This document shows positions 1 to 10,948 of a DNA stretch of 64,000 nucleotides, in pieces. The notes beneath the pieces are model-generated. The model worked only from the letters and a program-made list of their open reading frames with translations, was not told the origin of the DNA and searched no databases. The position numbers and the translations under genes are program-made. This DNA is from Nereocystis luetkeana. Taxonomy: Eukaryota; Sar; Phaeophyceae; Laminariales; Laminariaceae. How positions within the stretch are numbered: position 1 is the stretch's first letter; every line of letters starts with the position of its first letter. The DNA is taken from contig JARUPZ010000005.1 of the NCBI GenBank assembly GCA_031213475.1, forward strand, positions 11,789,260 to 11,853,259, given 5' to 3'.

Positions 1-530
1 GTATGACGTCCTCCGACGAATCAAACCATCTCATGACCAACAGAACTACAGTCAGCCCACAAAGGGTTAAGACGTGTTAGAAAGGCGCGTCTAAGGCGGG
101 GTAAGACGAATGCATCTAGGACAACACGAATCTAAAACGTGTGCTCAGGCCAAAAAAATCGGCGATAGAGGTAAAAAAAAAAAAAACTTTACTTGCGCTA
201 AAAAAAGTGAATTTCCTTCCCTTCCTGATTTCGGTGTGTTTGCGAGTGAGGTAAATCAAATCCTGCAGGCGACGCCTCCGAAAATAAGAAGGGAAGGGGG
301 GAGGTCAGGCAAACGCGCCAAAAAAAAGAACGAAAAACTAAAAAAACAGCTTGGGAGTAGCAACGGCGGCCCAGCAACGTTTCGGCGGTAGAGTTGACAG
401 CGGTGCCACCACTGCCAGCCCACGACTGCAAGCAGCAGCACAGCAAGCGGCAGCTAGCAAGCGCTAGCCGCAGCTAGAGGCAGCTTGAGCAACAAAAATA
501 AACAGCGTCAGCACCAGCACCAGCCAGCTT
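1..530. other. no recognisable gene
   Basis: Mixed-composition DNA with several A-rich runs. Short ORFs exist on both strands, but none has a recognisable domain or plausible composition. I see no RNA gene or element end. Confidence 0.5.
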
Positions 531-545
531 CCCTTTTTGGCTTGC

Positions 546-555
546 CTGCTGCTGC

Positions 556-587
<32 letters not shown>

Positions 588-588
588 G

Positions 589-627
<39 letters not shown>

Positions 628-731
628 GCTCAGCCTACGCACGCCACAGCGCCGGCGGGCTCCGCTCCGCCGCCACTGTCGCAGCCACTGCTGCCGCCGC
701 CGCCGCCGCTGCTGCTGCTGCTGCTGCTGCA
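546..731 (+). repeat. CTG/CCG trinucleotide tract
   Basis: Two blocks of CTG repeats (about 546-628 and 709-731), interrupted by GTG-type variants and, in the second, preceded by a CCG block. Overlapping ORFs here are poly-Leu, poly-Ala or poly-Gln/Arg depending on frame, so the coding signal is probably an artefact of the repeat. On the minus strand it would read as a Gln/Arg-rich stretch, so a low-complexity exon cannot be excluded. Confidence 0.8.
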
Positions 732-745
732 GTGTGGTGGAATCG

Positions 746-2330
746 AAATGATACACGGGCTGTCGCGCTCTATGCGAGCACGAGTACGAGTACGAGTGTG
801 ATGCGAGTCCTTTTTTGGAACGAAGCATCCTCCACGTCGTCACCAAGTAGGCGAAAGCGTGTACCCTACGTAGCAGCGGCGGCGGCCCGCTGGCACAATC
901 CAACGCCGGTCGTGCGCGCTATACTCAAGCTACACCTCTCGAGCCTCTGTGCTACCAGCGGTTGTCGTGATGCGTACAGCAAGCAGCATGGTGGCATGGA
1001 AGATGCTCGGTGTTTTGATCCTTCGAGATTTGAGATGATGCGTTTTGCGTCGGGATAATGCTCGGTGCGTGTAGGCCAATGAGACAGAGAGCCAAAAGTT
1101 ACCGTAACTTTTGATGAAATCCTGACTTCGCTGAAGTACTTTTTCGCGTTTTTTTCAGAAATTTACCTCAAAAAGTTACCTCGGGAGAATTATTGGAGAA
1201 GTAAAAGTAAAATAAAAAAAATCGCAAACACTCAATTATGAGAAATATTCATACGTACTCCTCCTCCTAAATATACAAGCGTTTTGGTGAGTATGTCGTA
1301 ATCCGAAAACGATACCTACTACTGTAGAACAATCATACCCTTTTTAAGTAGAATCTACTCGATAGAGTGAACTGTACTATCTACTTTAGCAATAGGTATG
1401 TATACACGGTAGAGGTACTTTTAGAGTATACTGTAAACGGTACTACTGCTGTAGTTACTGTATCGAGTATTACTTTAATCATAAACAACGCACAGAAGAC
1501 TACCAAGAACTTCCCACCACTATTTCTGAGGTAACTGCAGCTACAACAGCTGCCTCCGTCTATGAGAATTTGAACACAGCAAGCGAATCACTGATTGCAG
1601 TCGAAGGCCGCCATCCAACCTATTTATTTATAGTATTTGGTGCGTGTGCAACGGGAAAGAGGATGCCGGGACCGACCCCAACAGTCTAGATAGTATATAG
1701 TTCACGTGAGTAAATACTCCCAAACGTTATGATTGTTATACTACCGTCTTTGGATCAAGACATAGAGTACATACCGGGAAATGTAAATACTTCGAATATA
1801 TGATGAGTACGTAGTCCTCTTATTTATCCCGAAATTTCAGCCTTTTAGCACACGCCATCCTTAATATCGGAGAGCATTTCTTCCAATTTTTCGACATTTT
1901 TTCGCGCAATTTTCAATCTTCCATATTTTCTTGTTTTTTTTTCTTCCAAATAAATGTTGGAATGTTATCAAACTCGATATTTTTGGTTATTTATGGAGAA
2001 TTTCACGAAGAGTGACAGAACGCCTCTGTATATTGATACACGTCTCCAATTATTTGCAAACTTAAGAGATTATGGAAATAACGCTCTCGGATAAGAATTA
2101 ACCTTTTTTACTCGTGTTGTTGTGTTAGATGCATTCGTATGAGCCTCGTCTTCTTGGCACGTCTTGACCTTTTCAGGACTGTAGTCCCGCTGACATTCCT
2201 AAAAGTGTTTAATTTGAGAACCTTATACATCCGTCTGCGCTCGCTCGTGGCATGCCCTTTTCCTTGGTCCCAGGACGTACCTGTTTTTGCATTTTCTAGG
2301 AGAAGCTCTGTTGGAAACATGTAAGGTTGT
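746..2330. other. unassigned, AT-leaning intergenic DNA
   Basis: About 1.6 kb with no ORF of note, no recognised element terminus and no RNA gene. Short ORFs at 2108-2495 have no family resemblance that I can see. Confidence 0.5.
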
Positions 2331-2335
2331 AGAAT

Positions 2336-2900
2336 TTTCGTCTTCATTCAATGATTGAGTGTGGAACCAGGAAACACACGACAAAATCGAGTACGTGTAC
2401 AAAGGCTTCACGGCTTTTTTTTCAGGCCACGTTTGGCGGCCGCGATCAACGCAGACGGCCCAATTCCAGTCCCGGCGGGCTCTGTGCACCCACACACAAA
2501 CGAACCCTTTTCGTGCTGGTGCGGTGAGAAGTCGTTCTCAGTTGGTGGAGCTAGGTGCGGCAACGTGTGTAGGCGTATGGCTGGGCCATGGTTAAAACAA
2601 AAACAGAACCAACAACCGCAACGTATCATAGCGGTTTTAGGTTTCGAGTTCTACCCAACGAAACCCAACAACTCTACGAGTACTCATAGATAGGCAGACT
2701 ACCTGTCCAGAGCAACGTTTGGGCCATGTCCCCAAGACGTGCTGCAGGTGGCATTGTCAGGCTCGCCCTCCTACTGATGATGAGGGAACGGAGAAGCAGG
2801 AAAATATCTGCTGCAGATGTTATACAGCGGTAGTAGGGGTGGCTCCTGCGACGAGAATCTCTGTTGGACACAGGTCACGCTTTAGAGTTTTGGTCTTCTA
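2336..2900. repeat. diverged duplicated module, copy A
   Basis: This block resembles 2930-3660 in order and content. Shared landmarks are a GGCTCTGTGCAC segment followed by a GTGCGGTG-AAGTC segment, then a GAGCTAG-TGCGGCAACGT segment, then CCCTCCTACTGA and GGAGAAGCAGGAA, ending near a CGTCTTC motif. The two copies are clearly diverged. No coding function is visible. It looks like an old tandem duplication of a non-coding repeat. Confidence 0.55.
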
Positions 2901-2929
2901 AATATATTGAGGCGCGCGCACGAAGCGAT

Positions 2930-3660
2930 CCTTTCTTTCAGCTTTTTTCATTGGTTTTTCACCAGGGAGAAAAAAGCCTCTTCAGAGCGGATCGGATACG
3001 AGGGTAGGGCGCCTTGTTGTGAGTTTCTCTGTATGTGTGTGATTCAACACTTTTTTGCTGCACGTTTCAACACCATCGCGCTCGACGCACACGTCACCAA
3101 ATCCAGCCCCCCTGGGCTCTGTGCACGCAAGCAGACGGAAGACACTTTCACGAACTGGTGCGGTGGGAAGTCACTCACATTTGGTCGAGCTAGTTGCGGC
3201 AACGTCTATAGGTTCATGTCTTTGCTAAATCGTAACGTTTTTTTTGTGCCTGCCAACAGCAGGCAGACAGTGCCTGTCCACAGCAGGCACACTGTTGCCT
3301 GCCCACAGCAGGCAGACTACGCCTGTCCACAGCCGGCAGACTATGCCTGTCCACAGCAGGCAGACTGCCTATCCACAGCAGGTAGCTTGAGCCTGTCCGC
3401 AGCAATACACAGCAGGCAGACGGGGCCTATCCGCAGCAGGCAGAGACGGCTTTAGTTTTTTTTCACTGACGAACCCCAACTTCGAGTACTCATAGGCAGG
3501 TTGTGCCTGGCCCACCCTCCTACTGACGAGGGGATGGAGAAGCAGGAACAATACCTGCCGTAGATGTTGTACAGCAGTAGCAGTGGTGGCACCTGCTACG
3601 AGAACCTCTCTGTGTTGGATACATGTAGGTCAGGTTGTAGATTTTTCGTCTTTAAACTAT
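2930..3660. repeat. diverged duplicated module, copy B, carrying a minisatellite
   Basis: This is the second copy of the module at 2336-2900, with the same ordered landmarks. It is longer because the 24-bp minisatellite at 3256-3450 lies inside it. The ORF across it (2907-3455) only translates the minisatellite into repeated Cys-Pro-Gln-Gln-Ala-Asp units and is not believed to be a gene. Confidence 0.55.
3256..3450 (+). repeat. 24-bp hairpin-forming minisatellite
   Basis: About eight imperfect head-to-tail copies of a ~24-bp unit built around GCCTGTCCACAGCAGGC. The unit is itself an inverted repeat, GCCTG pairing with CAGGC, so each copy can form a small hairpin. Later copies are shorter or mutated (TATCC, CCGC variants). 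It is not thought to be coding. Confidence 0.85.
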
Positions 3661-3846
3661 GTTTGTGGAATCAGGAAACACACTCAACAAAATCAAGAAC
3701 GGTGTACGAAGGACTCAAGGGTGAAACCGACCCAAGCCGAGTGTACAGCGACGCTGACCCTGGCCTCGTGTGTCCTACTGCTACTGCTGCTGCTGCTGCT
3801 GCTGCTATGCTGCGGGAGACACACTGCTGCTGCTGCTGCTGCTGTA
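3655..3846 (+). repeat. dispersed repeat R1 ending in CTG tract
   Basis: R1 landmarks: GGAATCAGGAAACACAC, then ACAAAATCAAG, CTCAAGGGT and ACAGCGACG, then TGTCCTACTG running into CTG repeats (3777-3846). Related or partial copies start near 2359 (GGAACCAGGAAACACAC), 4150 and 5875. The shared order shows a dispersed family, and the CTG tract sits at the same end where it can be judged. Confidence 0.6.
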
Positions 3847-4017
3847 TATATGTCGTACATCAGCACAAGTAGTGGTGGCACGTGTTACGAGAAAGAAACT
3901 CTTTCGCCTGGACAAAACATGTGAGATGCAGATTTTTCGTCCGCATATTATATTATGATTGTGCTCAATTTCAACCAGAAGACACTGCTGGACAAAACAT
4001 GTCAGGCGCTGTGTGTT

Positions 4018-4200
4018 CACTCTTTCGACCCGTCGACATTCAGCATAAATAACCAGTGTCCGTGCCGATTCCTCAATCCCTGAGAGCTACAAGTTATGTG
4101 GTCACAGCAGTGCAGATTTTCGTCTTCATATTAGTATGCCGGATTTCAAGGTGGAAACCAGGATACACACACACGACAAAACCCAGTATTTGTTACACGT
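4018..4200 (+). repeat. partial copies of the 14-16 kb repeat family and of R1
   Basis: 4018-4115 contains TTCGACCCGTCGACAT, CAGTGTCCGTGCCGATT and TATGTGGTCACA. These occur in the same order at about 10410 and at 16015-16095. 4137-4200 is a partial R1 copy (GGAAACCAGGATACACAC, ACAAAACCCAGTA). No gene is seen. Confidence 0.55.
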
Positions 4201-4435
4201 GTGTACGTACTGCTGCTGTGATTTTCATATATCAAGAGCAGAAGAGGCCAAGAATATTTACGACATTGAGATGCACCCACGACGCCGTACATCAGTAGTA
4301 CGTAGATGTTCGTTCGTGTTCGTTCAGCATAATACAGAGTAATCCGTATTCGCTCAGCATGATGTATCGCAGATAATATGACTACAGTAGCTAAACTGCA
4401 GGTATTATTGAGATCGCGCCTCAATATGACTTCTC

Positions 4436-4600
4436 TATTTTTTTCTTCTTCTTTTTCTCTTTCGATTTCTCTTTTATGTTTTTGTGTTCTCTTTGGTTGT
4501 TTCCTTTCGTTTCATAGAGAATGTATGTGTATGTCGTGCCCGTCTTATCGACAGGAGTACGATGATGACATGTCATTGCATTGCCCACTGCGCCTGGCCC
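4436..4600 (+). repeat. partial copy of the 14-16 kb repeat family
   Basis: A pyrimidine-rich stretch with GGTTGTTTCCTTTCGTTTCA, a TATGTCGTGCC segment and GATGACATG-CATTGCATTGCCCACTG. It matches, in the same order, 14020-14150, 14660-14755 and the reverse complement of 16135-16230. 4600-5100 after it shows nothing I recognise except a direct repeat of a TATCACGAATCG-type segment. Confidence 0.6.
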
Positions 4601-5105
4601 GGCCCGTGGTATTTTCGAATCACGGGCCGAACCCTGACCCAGCCAGCGAGATTTTTATTTCCCCGACCGTCGGCCAAGCCCGGTTCGCGACATACATTCC
4701 ATCTCGTAGGGCATCTCTGTCCGGCCTGGCCTGTAACATCTTCAGGCCATTTTTGCATTTATTTGTCTTCAAGCTGTGTCTCCTCCTCCTTGAAATTTGG
4801 AGGCCACGACCTGCTCGTTAGTCCGCGCCCAGCGGTGTCTTTGGGTAGTCGCCTGATGCACACAAGCGGCGTACGAAGCAGAGTTTGCCATGCCCCGATA
4901 ATGATCTTCGGATACCGTTGGTGCGCGTGGGTTGCGTAATAATGCCTTGAGTATCAGGCGTGATTGGAGACACGACAAATATCACGAATCGAGATTTTTT
5001 TTGTTTTGAGGGAAAAGCTAAAAAATTAGCGTCGACCAAAAAATCACGATTCACGCCAAAAATATCACGAATCGTGTTTTTTTTGTTCGTTAGCAGTGGC
5101 CCTAA

Positions 5106-5864
5106 GGGTGTGTCCAAACAGAATCGAAAAGCGTAATCGTGAATAATATTCATTTCAATTTCGATAAAAATTAGCCGAGGTGTCCGAACAGAATCGAAAA
5201 GTCAAAAAAGAAATCCAGGCGAGAGCAACGGAGAGTACAACCTACTTGGGCCGTTCGCAACTGTCCACACATATATGCCGGCAATCTACCGCTCGTTAAC
5301 ACAGATCCACCACAGAAGCGGGCAAACGCGACGGCATTTCGATTCCGGGAGGTCGTTGGGCTTCCCATGGAGGTGGTGGCGCGTCCAACGTTGACGCTCC
5401 GAGATCAAACTTGAAATTATACTGAGAACGAACTTCCGACCTCGTTCTCGAGTGTATCATCCTCAATTTCCCTCATACTATATTCGCTTAGGCTCGAACG
5501 CCTGGAAACAAAGGCACGAGAACGTAGGGGCTGGTGTTGTGGTTTGCCCGCTGGCTGCTTACTGGGGGTCTGTGCGCCTGTGTTGCGGTGCTAGCTGTGG
5601 GTTGGATGCAGTGTACGGCGGTCCTGGTGTGACATTTTCGCGTGGCTGCGCTGACCAGTAGGACGCGCTGAATTGTTGCTGTTATTGCTTTCGATTTCCT
5701 TTTCGGTTTCCAGACGTCAACTTAAAAAAATTCGCATTGGTTTGTTAGTCAATAATTTTCTCGGAACCTAAAAACGAAGGGGATCGTGTTTTGAACAGGG
5801 ACCAATCAGCGCCTTGTTTATCATTATTTCGATTTTTGATTTTCGATTCTGTTTGGACACGCCC
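5106..5864. mobile_element. PIF/Harbinger-like non-autonomous DNA transposon
   Basis: The left end reads GGGTGTGTCCAAACAGAATC. The reverse complement of the right end reads GGGCGTGTCCAAACAGAATC, giving terminal inverted repeats of about 25 bp with one mismatch in the first 20. Both ends are flanked by TAA (5103-5105 and 5865-5867), which fits the 3-bp target duplications of PIF/Harbinger elements. No transposase ORF is visible inside. A degenerate internal copy of the terminus lies near 5180. The superfamily is assigned from the ends only. Confidence 0.7.
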
Positions 5865-5868
5865 TAAG

Positions 5869-5985
5869 TACGGAACCAGGAAAGATACAATAAAATCAAG
5901 TACGTGTATATTATAGGGCTCAAGGGTTAAACGGACACAAAGCGAACGCACAGCGATGAGGACCCCGGCATCGTCTGTCCTACTT
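5869..5985 (+). repeat. dispersed repeat R1, copy
   Basis: Contains GGAACCAGGAAAGATAC, ATAAAATCAAGTACGTGTA, CTCAAGGGTTAAACG, ACAGCGATGAGGACC and GTCTGTCCTACT in the same order as the copy at 3655-3790. It ends where the minus-strand LINE fragment begins. Confidence 0.6.
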
Positions 5986-6880
5986 CTACGACTGCTGTTC
6001 CCAGAGGCCGATATCCCGCAGTAGACTACCTCCCTCGTAATTTAAAGTGTTATCCCATTCCACATCCATCTCCTTTAGATGTGGGTAGAACCCACATTGA
6101 TCGCCTTCTTGGCTACGCCTTTCTAGTTGACTGACGTGCTCGTCGAAGAACGTCTGCACCCCGGCCGTCCTGGCACGTTTGAGCTCTATAGGGGCCACGT
6201 TCGAAGTTTTTCGCAGAATTTTTGTCGTTCGGGCTAGCACGTACTTGTGTCCTCGCGCATTTTCTTTCTCCTGTCATCGCGAACTGATGCATGCAGTATA
6301 GGCGCATAGCCAATAACAAACGAATCGACATTTGATTTGCCGTCGAGTTGAATGCGAAATTTCATCAGTTTGGCACTAACGAACTCCACCACGATATCAT
6401 CCTTGCCCGCCCCTGCCATAATGGACTCTCTGAAGCCAAGGCCTACACCATGGGTGCCCTCCCTCTTACATTTATTTGCTGTCGTCTGCCCAAGAGCAAA
6501 ATCTAGTGTTTCCAGCTGTTGTGCACCCGCTATGCGCGTTTTGCATAGTCTCTTGGAGACCTGCTATATGACATCCTAGTTCCTGGCATGCCTTGAAGAT
6601 GACTTCGCTGTGGCCGATGCCGTTCTTGCCGTTACAGGCGCGTGTGCGAACATTGAACGTACCCACGACAAGTTGACTACATCTGAACCTCGCCCTGGTA
6701 TCTGAGCGTAACTTCCGAGCTTCTCTGCTACATTTCCGGCCTGCCTCCGCTTCTTCCGTGCTCTGCATATGTTTCCTTCTCTACCCTCCGCTTTCCCCAG
6801 GCGGTGGGTTCTTCCGTTCCGTTTTTGTTTACCGGCCAGGGTCGTGCGGAGGCTCCGAAGTGTTGGAGGCAGCATTCTCA
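5985..6880 (-). pseudogene. APE-type LINE fragment: endonuclease and linker towards RT
   Basis: Minus-strand frames contain pieces of an exonuclease-endonuclease-phosphatase (EEP) domain of the kind used by LINEs to nick target DNA. One frame (6472-6768) has TFNVRT followed by GLQET, the Asn and catalytic Glu motifs. The next (6234-6419) has a GYAP-type segment. The last (5986-6240) resembles the helical linker between endonuclease and RT. The pieces lie in different frames and the RT domain is absent, so this is a broken fragment. I recognise the family by motif and by the order of pieces only. Confidence 0.6.
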
Positions 6881-6984
6881 ACGGGCCACAACGCTAGATG
6901 ATGCCGGGCAGCAATCGCAACGGGCCACGACGCCCATCAACTCCCAGTTGTCGCCGAATGGGGTCCTTTCTCACGTGGGTACTA

Positions 6985-8100
6985 GCCTCTCTTATTCGTT
7001 CGCTACGAGATGTACGCTTTCTTGGACGGTGATACGACACCGGTGTGGACGCACATGAGGCGAATCGTAAGATTCAATTAAGTCAAAACTTTCGATGTCC
7101 GGTTCAAGTAGTTCTGCCGCGTTTTTCATCGATGCTTGTGCTGACACGACCTGCACGGCCACCTCGCTCTGTGGGGGGACATCTATGTTGTTTCTAAAAT
7201 GTACTGGCACGGATTCTCCGTTAGAATTAACTGCCACTACATAGCAATGAGCTGCTGCAGTGTTCTCGGGACGCTCGGTCGAGTTTAATATAATGTTACC
7301 TGCTTTGATCTTGACTTTATAGATTTAAGATAATTGATCTGTGTTCCAGCCGAGTACGGAGCCAATTGCACCCCATAGTGATGTTGTCCAGCAGAATATT
7401 GTCAGGCCCCAAAGTTTACAAAGGTTTGATAGTGGAACCCTCCTCACGGCTGGTATAGCAAGTGACCTTACAAGCAGGTCATTACGTCTAGGGTCCGGAT
7501 TTGGCAAGTAGGTTGGGCATGAGCCTATTCGAAGGATCCCCATTTACAGTCCAGATCATACAGAGGACGAATACAACCCATGGCTCCAATACACTAATAC
7601 ACGAGAACAACAAGACCTACGTAAAGTCTGGCCACGGTCCAACCGAGTCGAGGCATGCGTTCGCACGTGTCCCAGGGAGGTAAAGCGTGCTTCGGGCGCC
7701 GGGGAGAATGGCTCCAAGGAATATAGAGAGTAAACTGATTGCTTTGTGCCCCAGGTCGAGAATGATGCCCAAAGGAACACAGAGGATCGCTGAAGGGAGG
7801 AGAAAACACACCAACCGGGCAGGGGACGCCTGATTTACGGCCCCCGCTATTACCAAAACGCAGGTCGTTGTAACATCCAGAACGGTCCAAAACCGTAACA
7901 CTGCTGAGGTTGATTGTTCCCGGTTGCGCCTCTAACATTTCAATGTTTTCAAATGTTAGGTGCTTCTATACGAATTTTACAGATATGTACGGTACGTCGG
8001 ACGCCGTGTCGATGGTTGCATCACGCGCTGGGAAAATATTTGCTTTGGCGTCTTCTTATATGCGCTTTGACGTCAAGTTGAGAGCGGTGAAAAATCACGG
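6985..8100 (-). pseudogene. Ty3/gypsy pol remnant: protease and protease-RT linker
   Basis: Near 8010 the minus strand encodes an IDTASDV-type retropepsin active site in one frame. Near 7420 it encodes LGPDNILLDN, matching SLGPDQILLDN in the fuller element at 32884-34389. From 7237 to 6992 it encodes a segment (NNIDVPPQSEV) corresponding in position to the post-protease region of that element. The frames are broken, and the gap between active site and LLDN is roughly 350 bp longer than in the fuller element, so an insertion is likely around 7480-7900. No RT is present. Confidence 0.5.
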
Positions 8101-8428
8101 ATAGCCGCACATTGCGGACGCGTGGAAAGCTTGCAAGTGCGTTTCCATGTCGCGCGTTGATGAAGTTTGATGTTGTACGTTTTATTCCGAACACGGTACA
8201 CGGAAGAAATATAGAAAGGTAGGGGCGCCATAGAAGGTGAAGACGTTTCTTCTCAACGTTGACTACTCTTGTCGACCTCGCTGTTGGTTCTTACAGCTGA
8301 TCCTATTCCCCGTTGTACTACCGAACTAGTCGAAGATTGCCGCTGATTCGGTACTTTTTCTACAGCGTTCGACCGGGTGTCTGCATGAACTCCTCCTGTA
8401 CACTGTCTCGCTAAAGGGGTGTTGGTCA

Positions 8429-9204
8429 TTGTTTAGCAATTTGTCTTCCTCCTCTTTTTACCAGAAATGCCGACGTCCGTCACGGTTGCGCTGCACCAGA
8501 AATGTCGACGTCCATGACGGTTGCGCTAGTTGCTTTTGCCACCGTTTGCACCGCACACTCGGTAGGTCCAGCATCTCCACTCCCGGAACCGGCTTCGAAA
8601 ACCGGCATGGGCCTCTGCACTCCTCCTTGAGGAACAAGCCTGGTGTGACTTGGCCAGACGACAATCTGCACGAGTATTGGTGTCGTCGTGGCGGCAGGCC
8701 ACATAGTCGCAAGGTGTCTTGCTGGCCGTGGTCTTGCAGGGGTGGCAAAACGCCCATGCTTGTTGGACGGCCCGTAAGAGCTGGAATCGAAGACGAGGCT
8801 CTTGCCACGATCGCGCTAGGCCGTAAAAAGGCTTACGATTGTTTTGTCGATATTGGCCATCGAGGCTTTAAGCTGGTATCTTTGATGTTGGGTTGCCTCA
8901 ACTCAAGCTCTACGAGGTGGAAGCACCGTCTGCGCCACCCATGACCCCGGGTTGGTATTCTCTCGTATACACGTCTCACGGTGCACAGCCGTCCCGATAC
9001 GAACCGGATCAGTCGCCGGAGCGAGCTATGAGCGTTGGAGATCGCGAGGAAATCATCGGCGAGACCCGAGAGGTGTGGGTCTGCGGCTACATTGACTTCG
9101 TGGGAAACCGCGGCCCCCGACTCGTTTTCGCCATCACCCTCCTCCTGCTCGTTGGGCTGATTTGTTTCCTTCCAGGTGGTCTACGGTACCCGCTCCATCG
9201 CTAG
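8429..9204 (+). other. unrecognised ORF pair, possible degenerate coding region
   Basis: Two overlapping plus-strand ORFs (8429-8944, 171 codons; 8893-9204, 103 codons) in somewhat GC-richer DNA. The second ends in a hydrophobic Leu-rich segment that could be a membrane span. I see no domain. Overlapping minus-strand ORFs are equally long, so coding is not established. Confidence 0.2.
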
Positions 9205-9628
9205 GAGCCCCGAGCACTCCGAAGGACTTGACGTGCTGCTAGCTAGTGCCTCGCCCTAAAGCGAGCTTTTTAGAGCTAGTGGTTCACGTCTTTGGTGGTT
9301 TCCAATGTAAGCCCTATGCGCATGATTAGGGCCGATGATATCGCGGAAACGCCGTCGTGGAGTGGTCGCGCAGCGAGGGTCCCTTGTAGCCGTCGCCATG
9401 GCCGACGTGAGCTGAGCACCGCTAGTTCTTGTATTTAGCAAGGAATAGCAAGACCCAAGAGGGTCAAGGTGCGTCTAGAATCCCCCCAGGGGGTCACTGG
9501 CAGTTATGTCGAATTACAGCTGTCATTCTTTGTGCTTAAAGTAATTACGCCTTTTTCGGTCATATGATATTCTCACGTGTGATTACGGTAAAACAGGGGA
9601 CGTCAAAACAACAGCCGGGTTGACATCA

Positions 9629-9722
9629 ACAGGGACGTACACGAATGTGAAAAACCAACAGGAACGTACACGAATGTACATTGTGGAAAACCAACAGGAA
9701 CGTAAACGAATGTGGAAAACCT
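9629..9722 (+). repeat. short tandem repeat, about three copies
   Basis: Three copies of a unit around ACGTACACGAATGTG followed by GAAAACCAACAGG. The second has an extra ACATTGTG insertion. 9205-9628 and 9723-10390 around it show no gene or element that I can identify. Confidence 0.75.
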
Positions 9723-10397
9723 TGTTCTTGCTCTTTTTTGACTTTGCTTTTCATTTATTTTAATATGTTTTACCCAGTATACAAGGTAGGTACTACTTTG
9801 CTTCCTGCTGCATGTAGCGTCTCGAACTTCACACGCACATCAGCGTGCTAGAACCTCTTCGCTATCTAACATGCTGCACCATGGTCGCAGCAGATCGCAG
9901 GGCCACAGCACAACAAGCTCAACAGTTTGCATATTGAAGGCAGGGGTTGCCCAAGGGAGCAAAAAATGAAAGGCTTAGCACATTGAATGAGAATCTGGGC
10001 GGGATCGACTTTTCTTGTTTGACGCGAACAACGATATTGAGAACATGACGGCACGGAACGGTAAAATAATGTAATAAACAGTTTGTGCGGCGGGGACCCG
10101 TTCTACGATAGAGGTAGCACATACCCACTATTTGTTTCTGAAAGACGGGGTCGGAATGTCAATCTAGATTTCGAAAAAAAAAAAATGTGGACTCGGACCA
10201 TGGGAATATTGGCCGCGATGCATTTTTATTTTTGCTGAAGGCAGTGAGGTACGGAGCTCCCTAAGTGAGGAGCCGCAGAAAAGTTAGGGTGAACATCTAT
10301 CGTAGAACGCCTCCACATTTATTTGGGCTGCTTGGTCTGTCCTGTTTTTTTATTTTCCCCGTGGTTCTTGTTTTTTTTTTTTTGTGTGTTCTTCACA

Positions 10398-10500
10398 TTA
10401 TTAGCCGTTCTTTCGACCCGTCGACATCCTGAACAACCAGTGTCCGTGCCGATTTTTCAATGCTAAAGAGATCCAAGTTACATGGTTCCCCTCCGGGAGG
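10398..10500 (+). repeat. partial copy of the 14-16 kb repeat family
   Basis: TTCTTCACATTA and CGTTCTTTCGACCCGTCGAC are followed by CAGTGTCCGTGCCGATT, as at 4018 and 16008-16060. It is preceded by a TTTTTTGTGTG stretch corresponding to the GT-rich border seen at 15975. Confidence 0.6.
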
Positions 10501-10597
10501 TGCCTAGGAGAATGGCGCACAAGATCAAAATAATACTCGTCGTATGAGTTCCGGCACCTACCTGTTTAGGAGTAGTAGCTGTATCCACCCATCAGCC

Positions 10598-10948
10598 GGT
10601 CGCCCCGGTGGTTCAAGTGGTTAACATCGAATTCTACTTGTTTGAGTCCTGGGTTCGAGCCCCAGGAGGGTCGGACTTTGACTTTGTTTGCAAAAATAAA
10701 AAAAGGGATTCAATTGTTGAGAGCGCCTTGCAGCGTGGGTAGGCACAATTCGATGCGAGTCGACGAGGGAAGAAAAGGCTGAAATCTTCTCGCGATAAAA
10801 ATGAAGGCACGTACCGTAGCGGGAAGGGGGTAGAAGAGCCTGCTATGTGACCCCGGATCTGAGTTACGAGTTGGAAGGAGAGAGAGAAGAAGATGTGCGA
10901 AGACAATGAATGGGATGAGAAAAGGAAAGAAAAAAAAAAAAAAAAAAA
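10598..10948 (+). mobile_element. tRNA-derived SINE, copy 1
   Basis: The head is tRNA-like: an A-box match (TGGTTCAAGTG, 10609-10619) and a B-box match (GGTTCGAGCC) within a complete T-arm (CTGGG stem, TTCGAGC loop, CCCAG). A ~250-bp body containing GAGAGCGCCTTGCAGCGTGG follows, then a GGATGAGAAAAGG segment and a poly-A tail. The two boxes match RNA polymerase III internal promoters. No clear target duplication is seen. Three more copies lie in this window. Confidence 0.85.

Noticed and set aside
485-1058. Poly-Leu/Ala/Gln ORFs on both strands
   Set aside because: They are translations of CTG and CCG repeats; several frames are equally open, so no gene can be supported.
3245-3450. CRISPR-like array
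   Set aside because: The 24-bp units are contiguous without unique spacers, so it is a minisatellite; likewise the ATGG...CCAT array has variable A+T-rich spacers in a eukaryotic retroelement.
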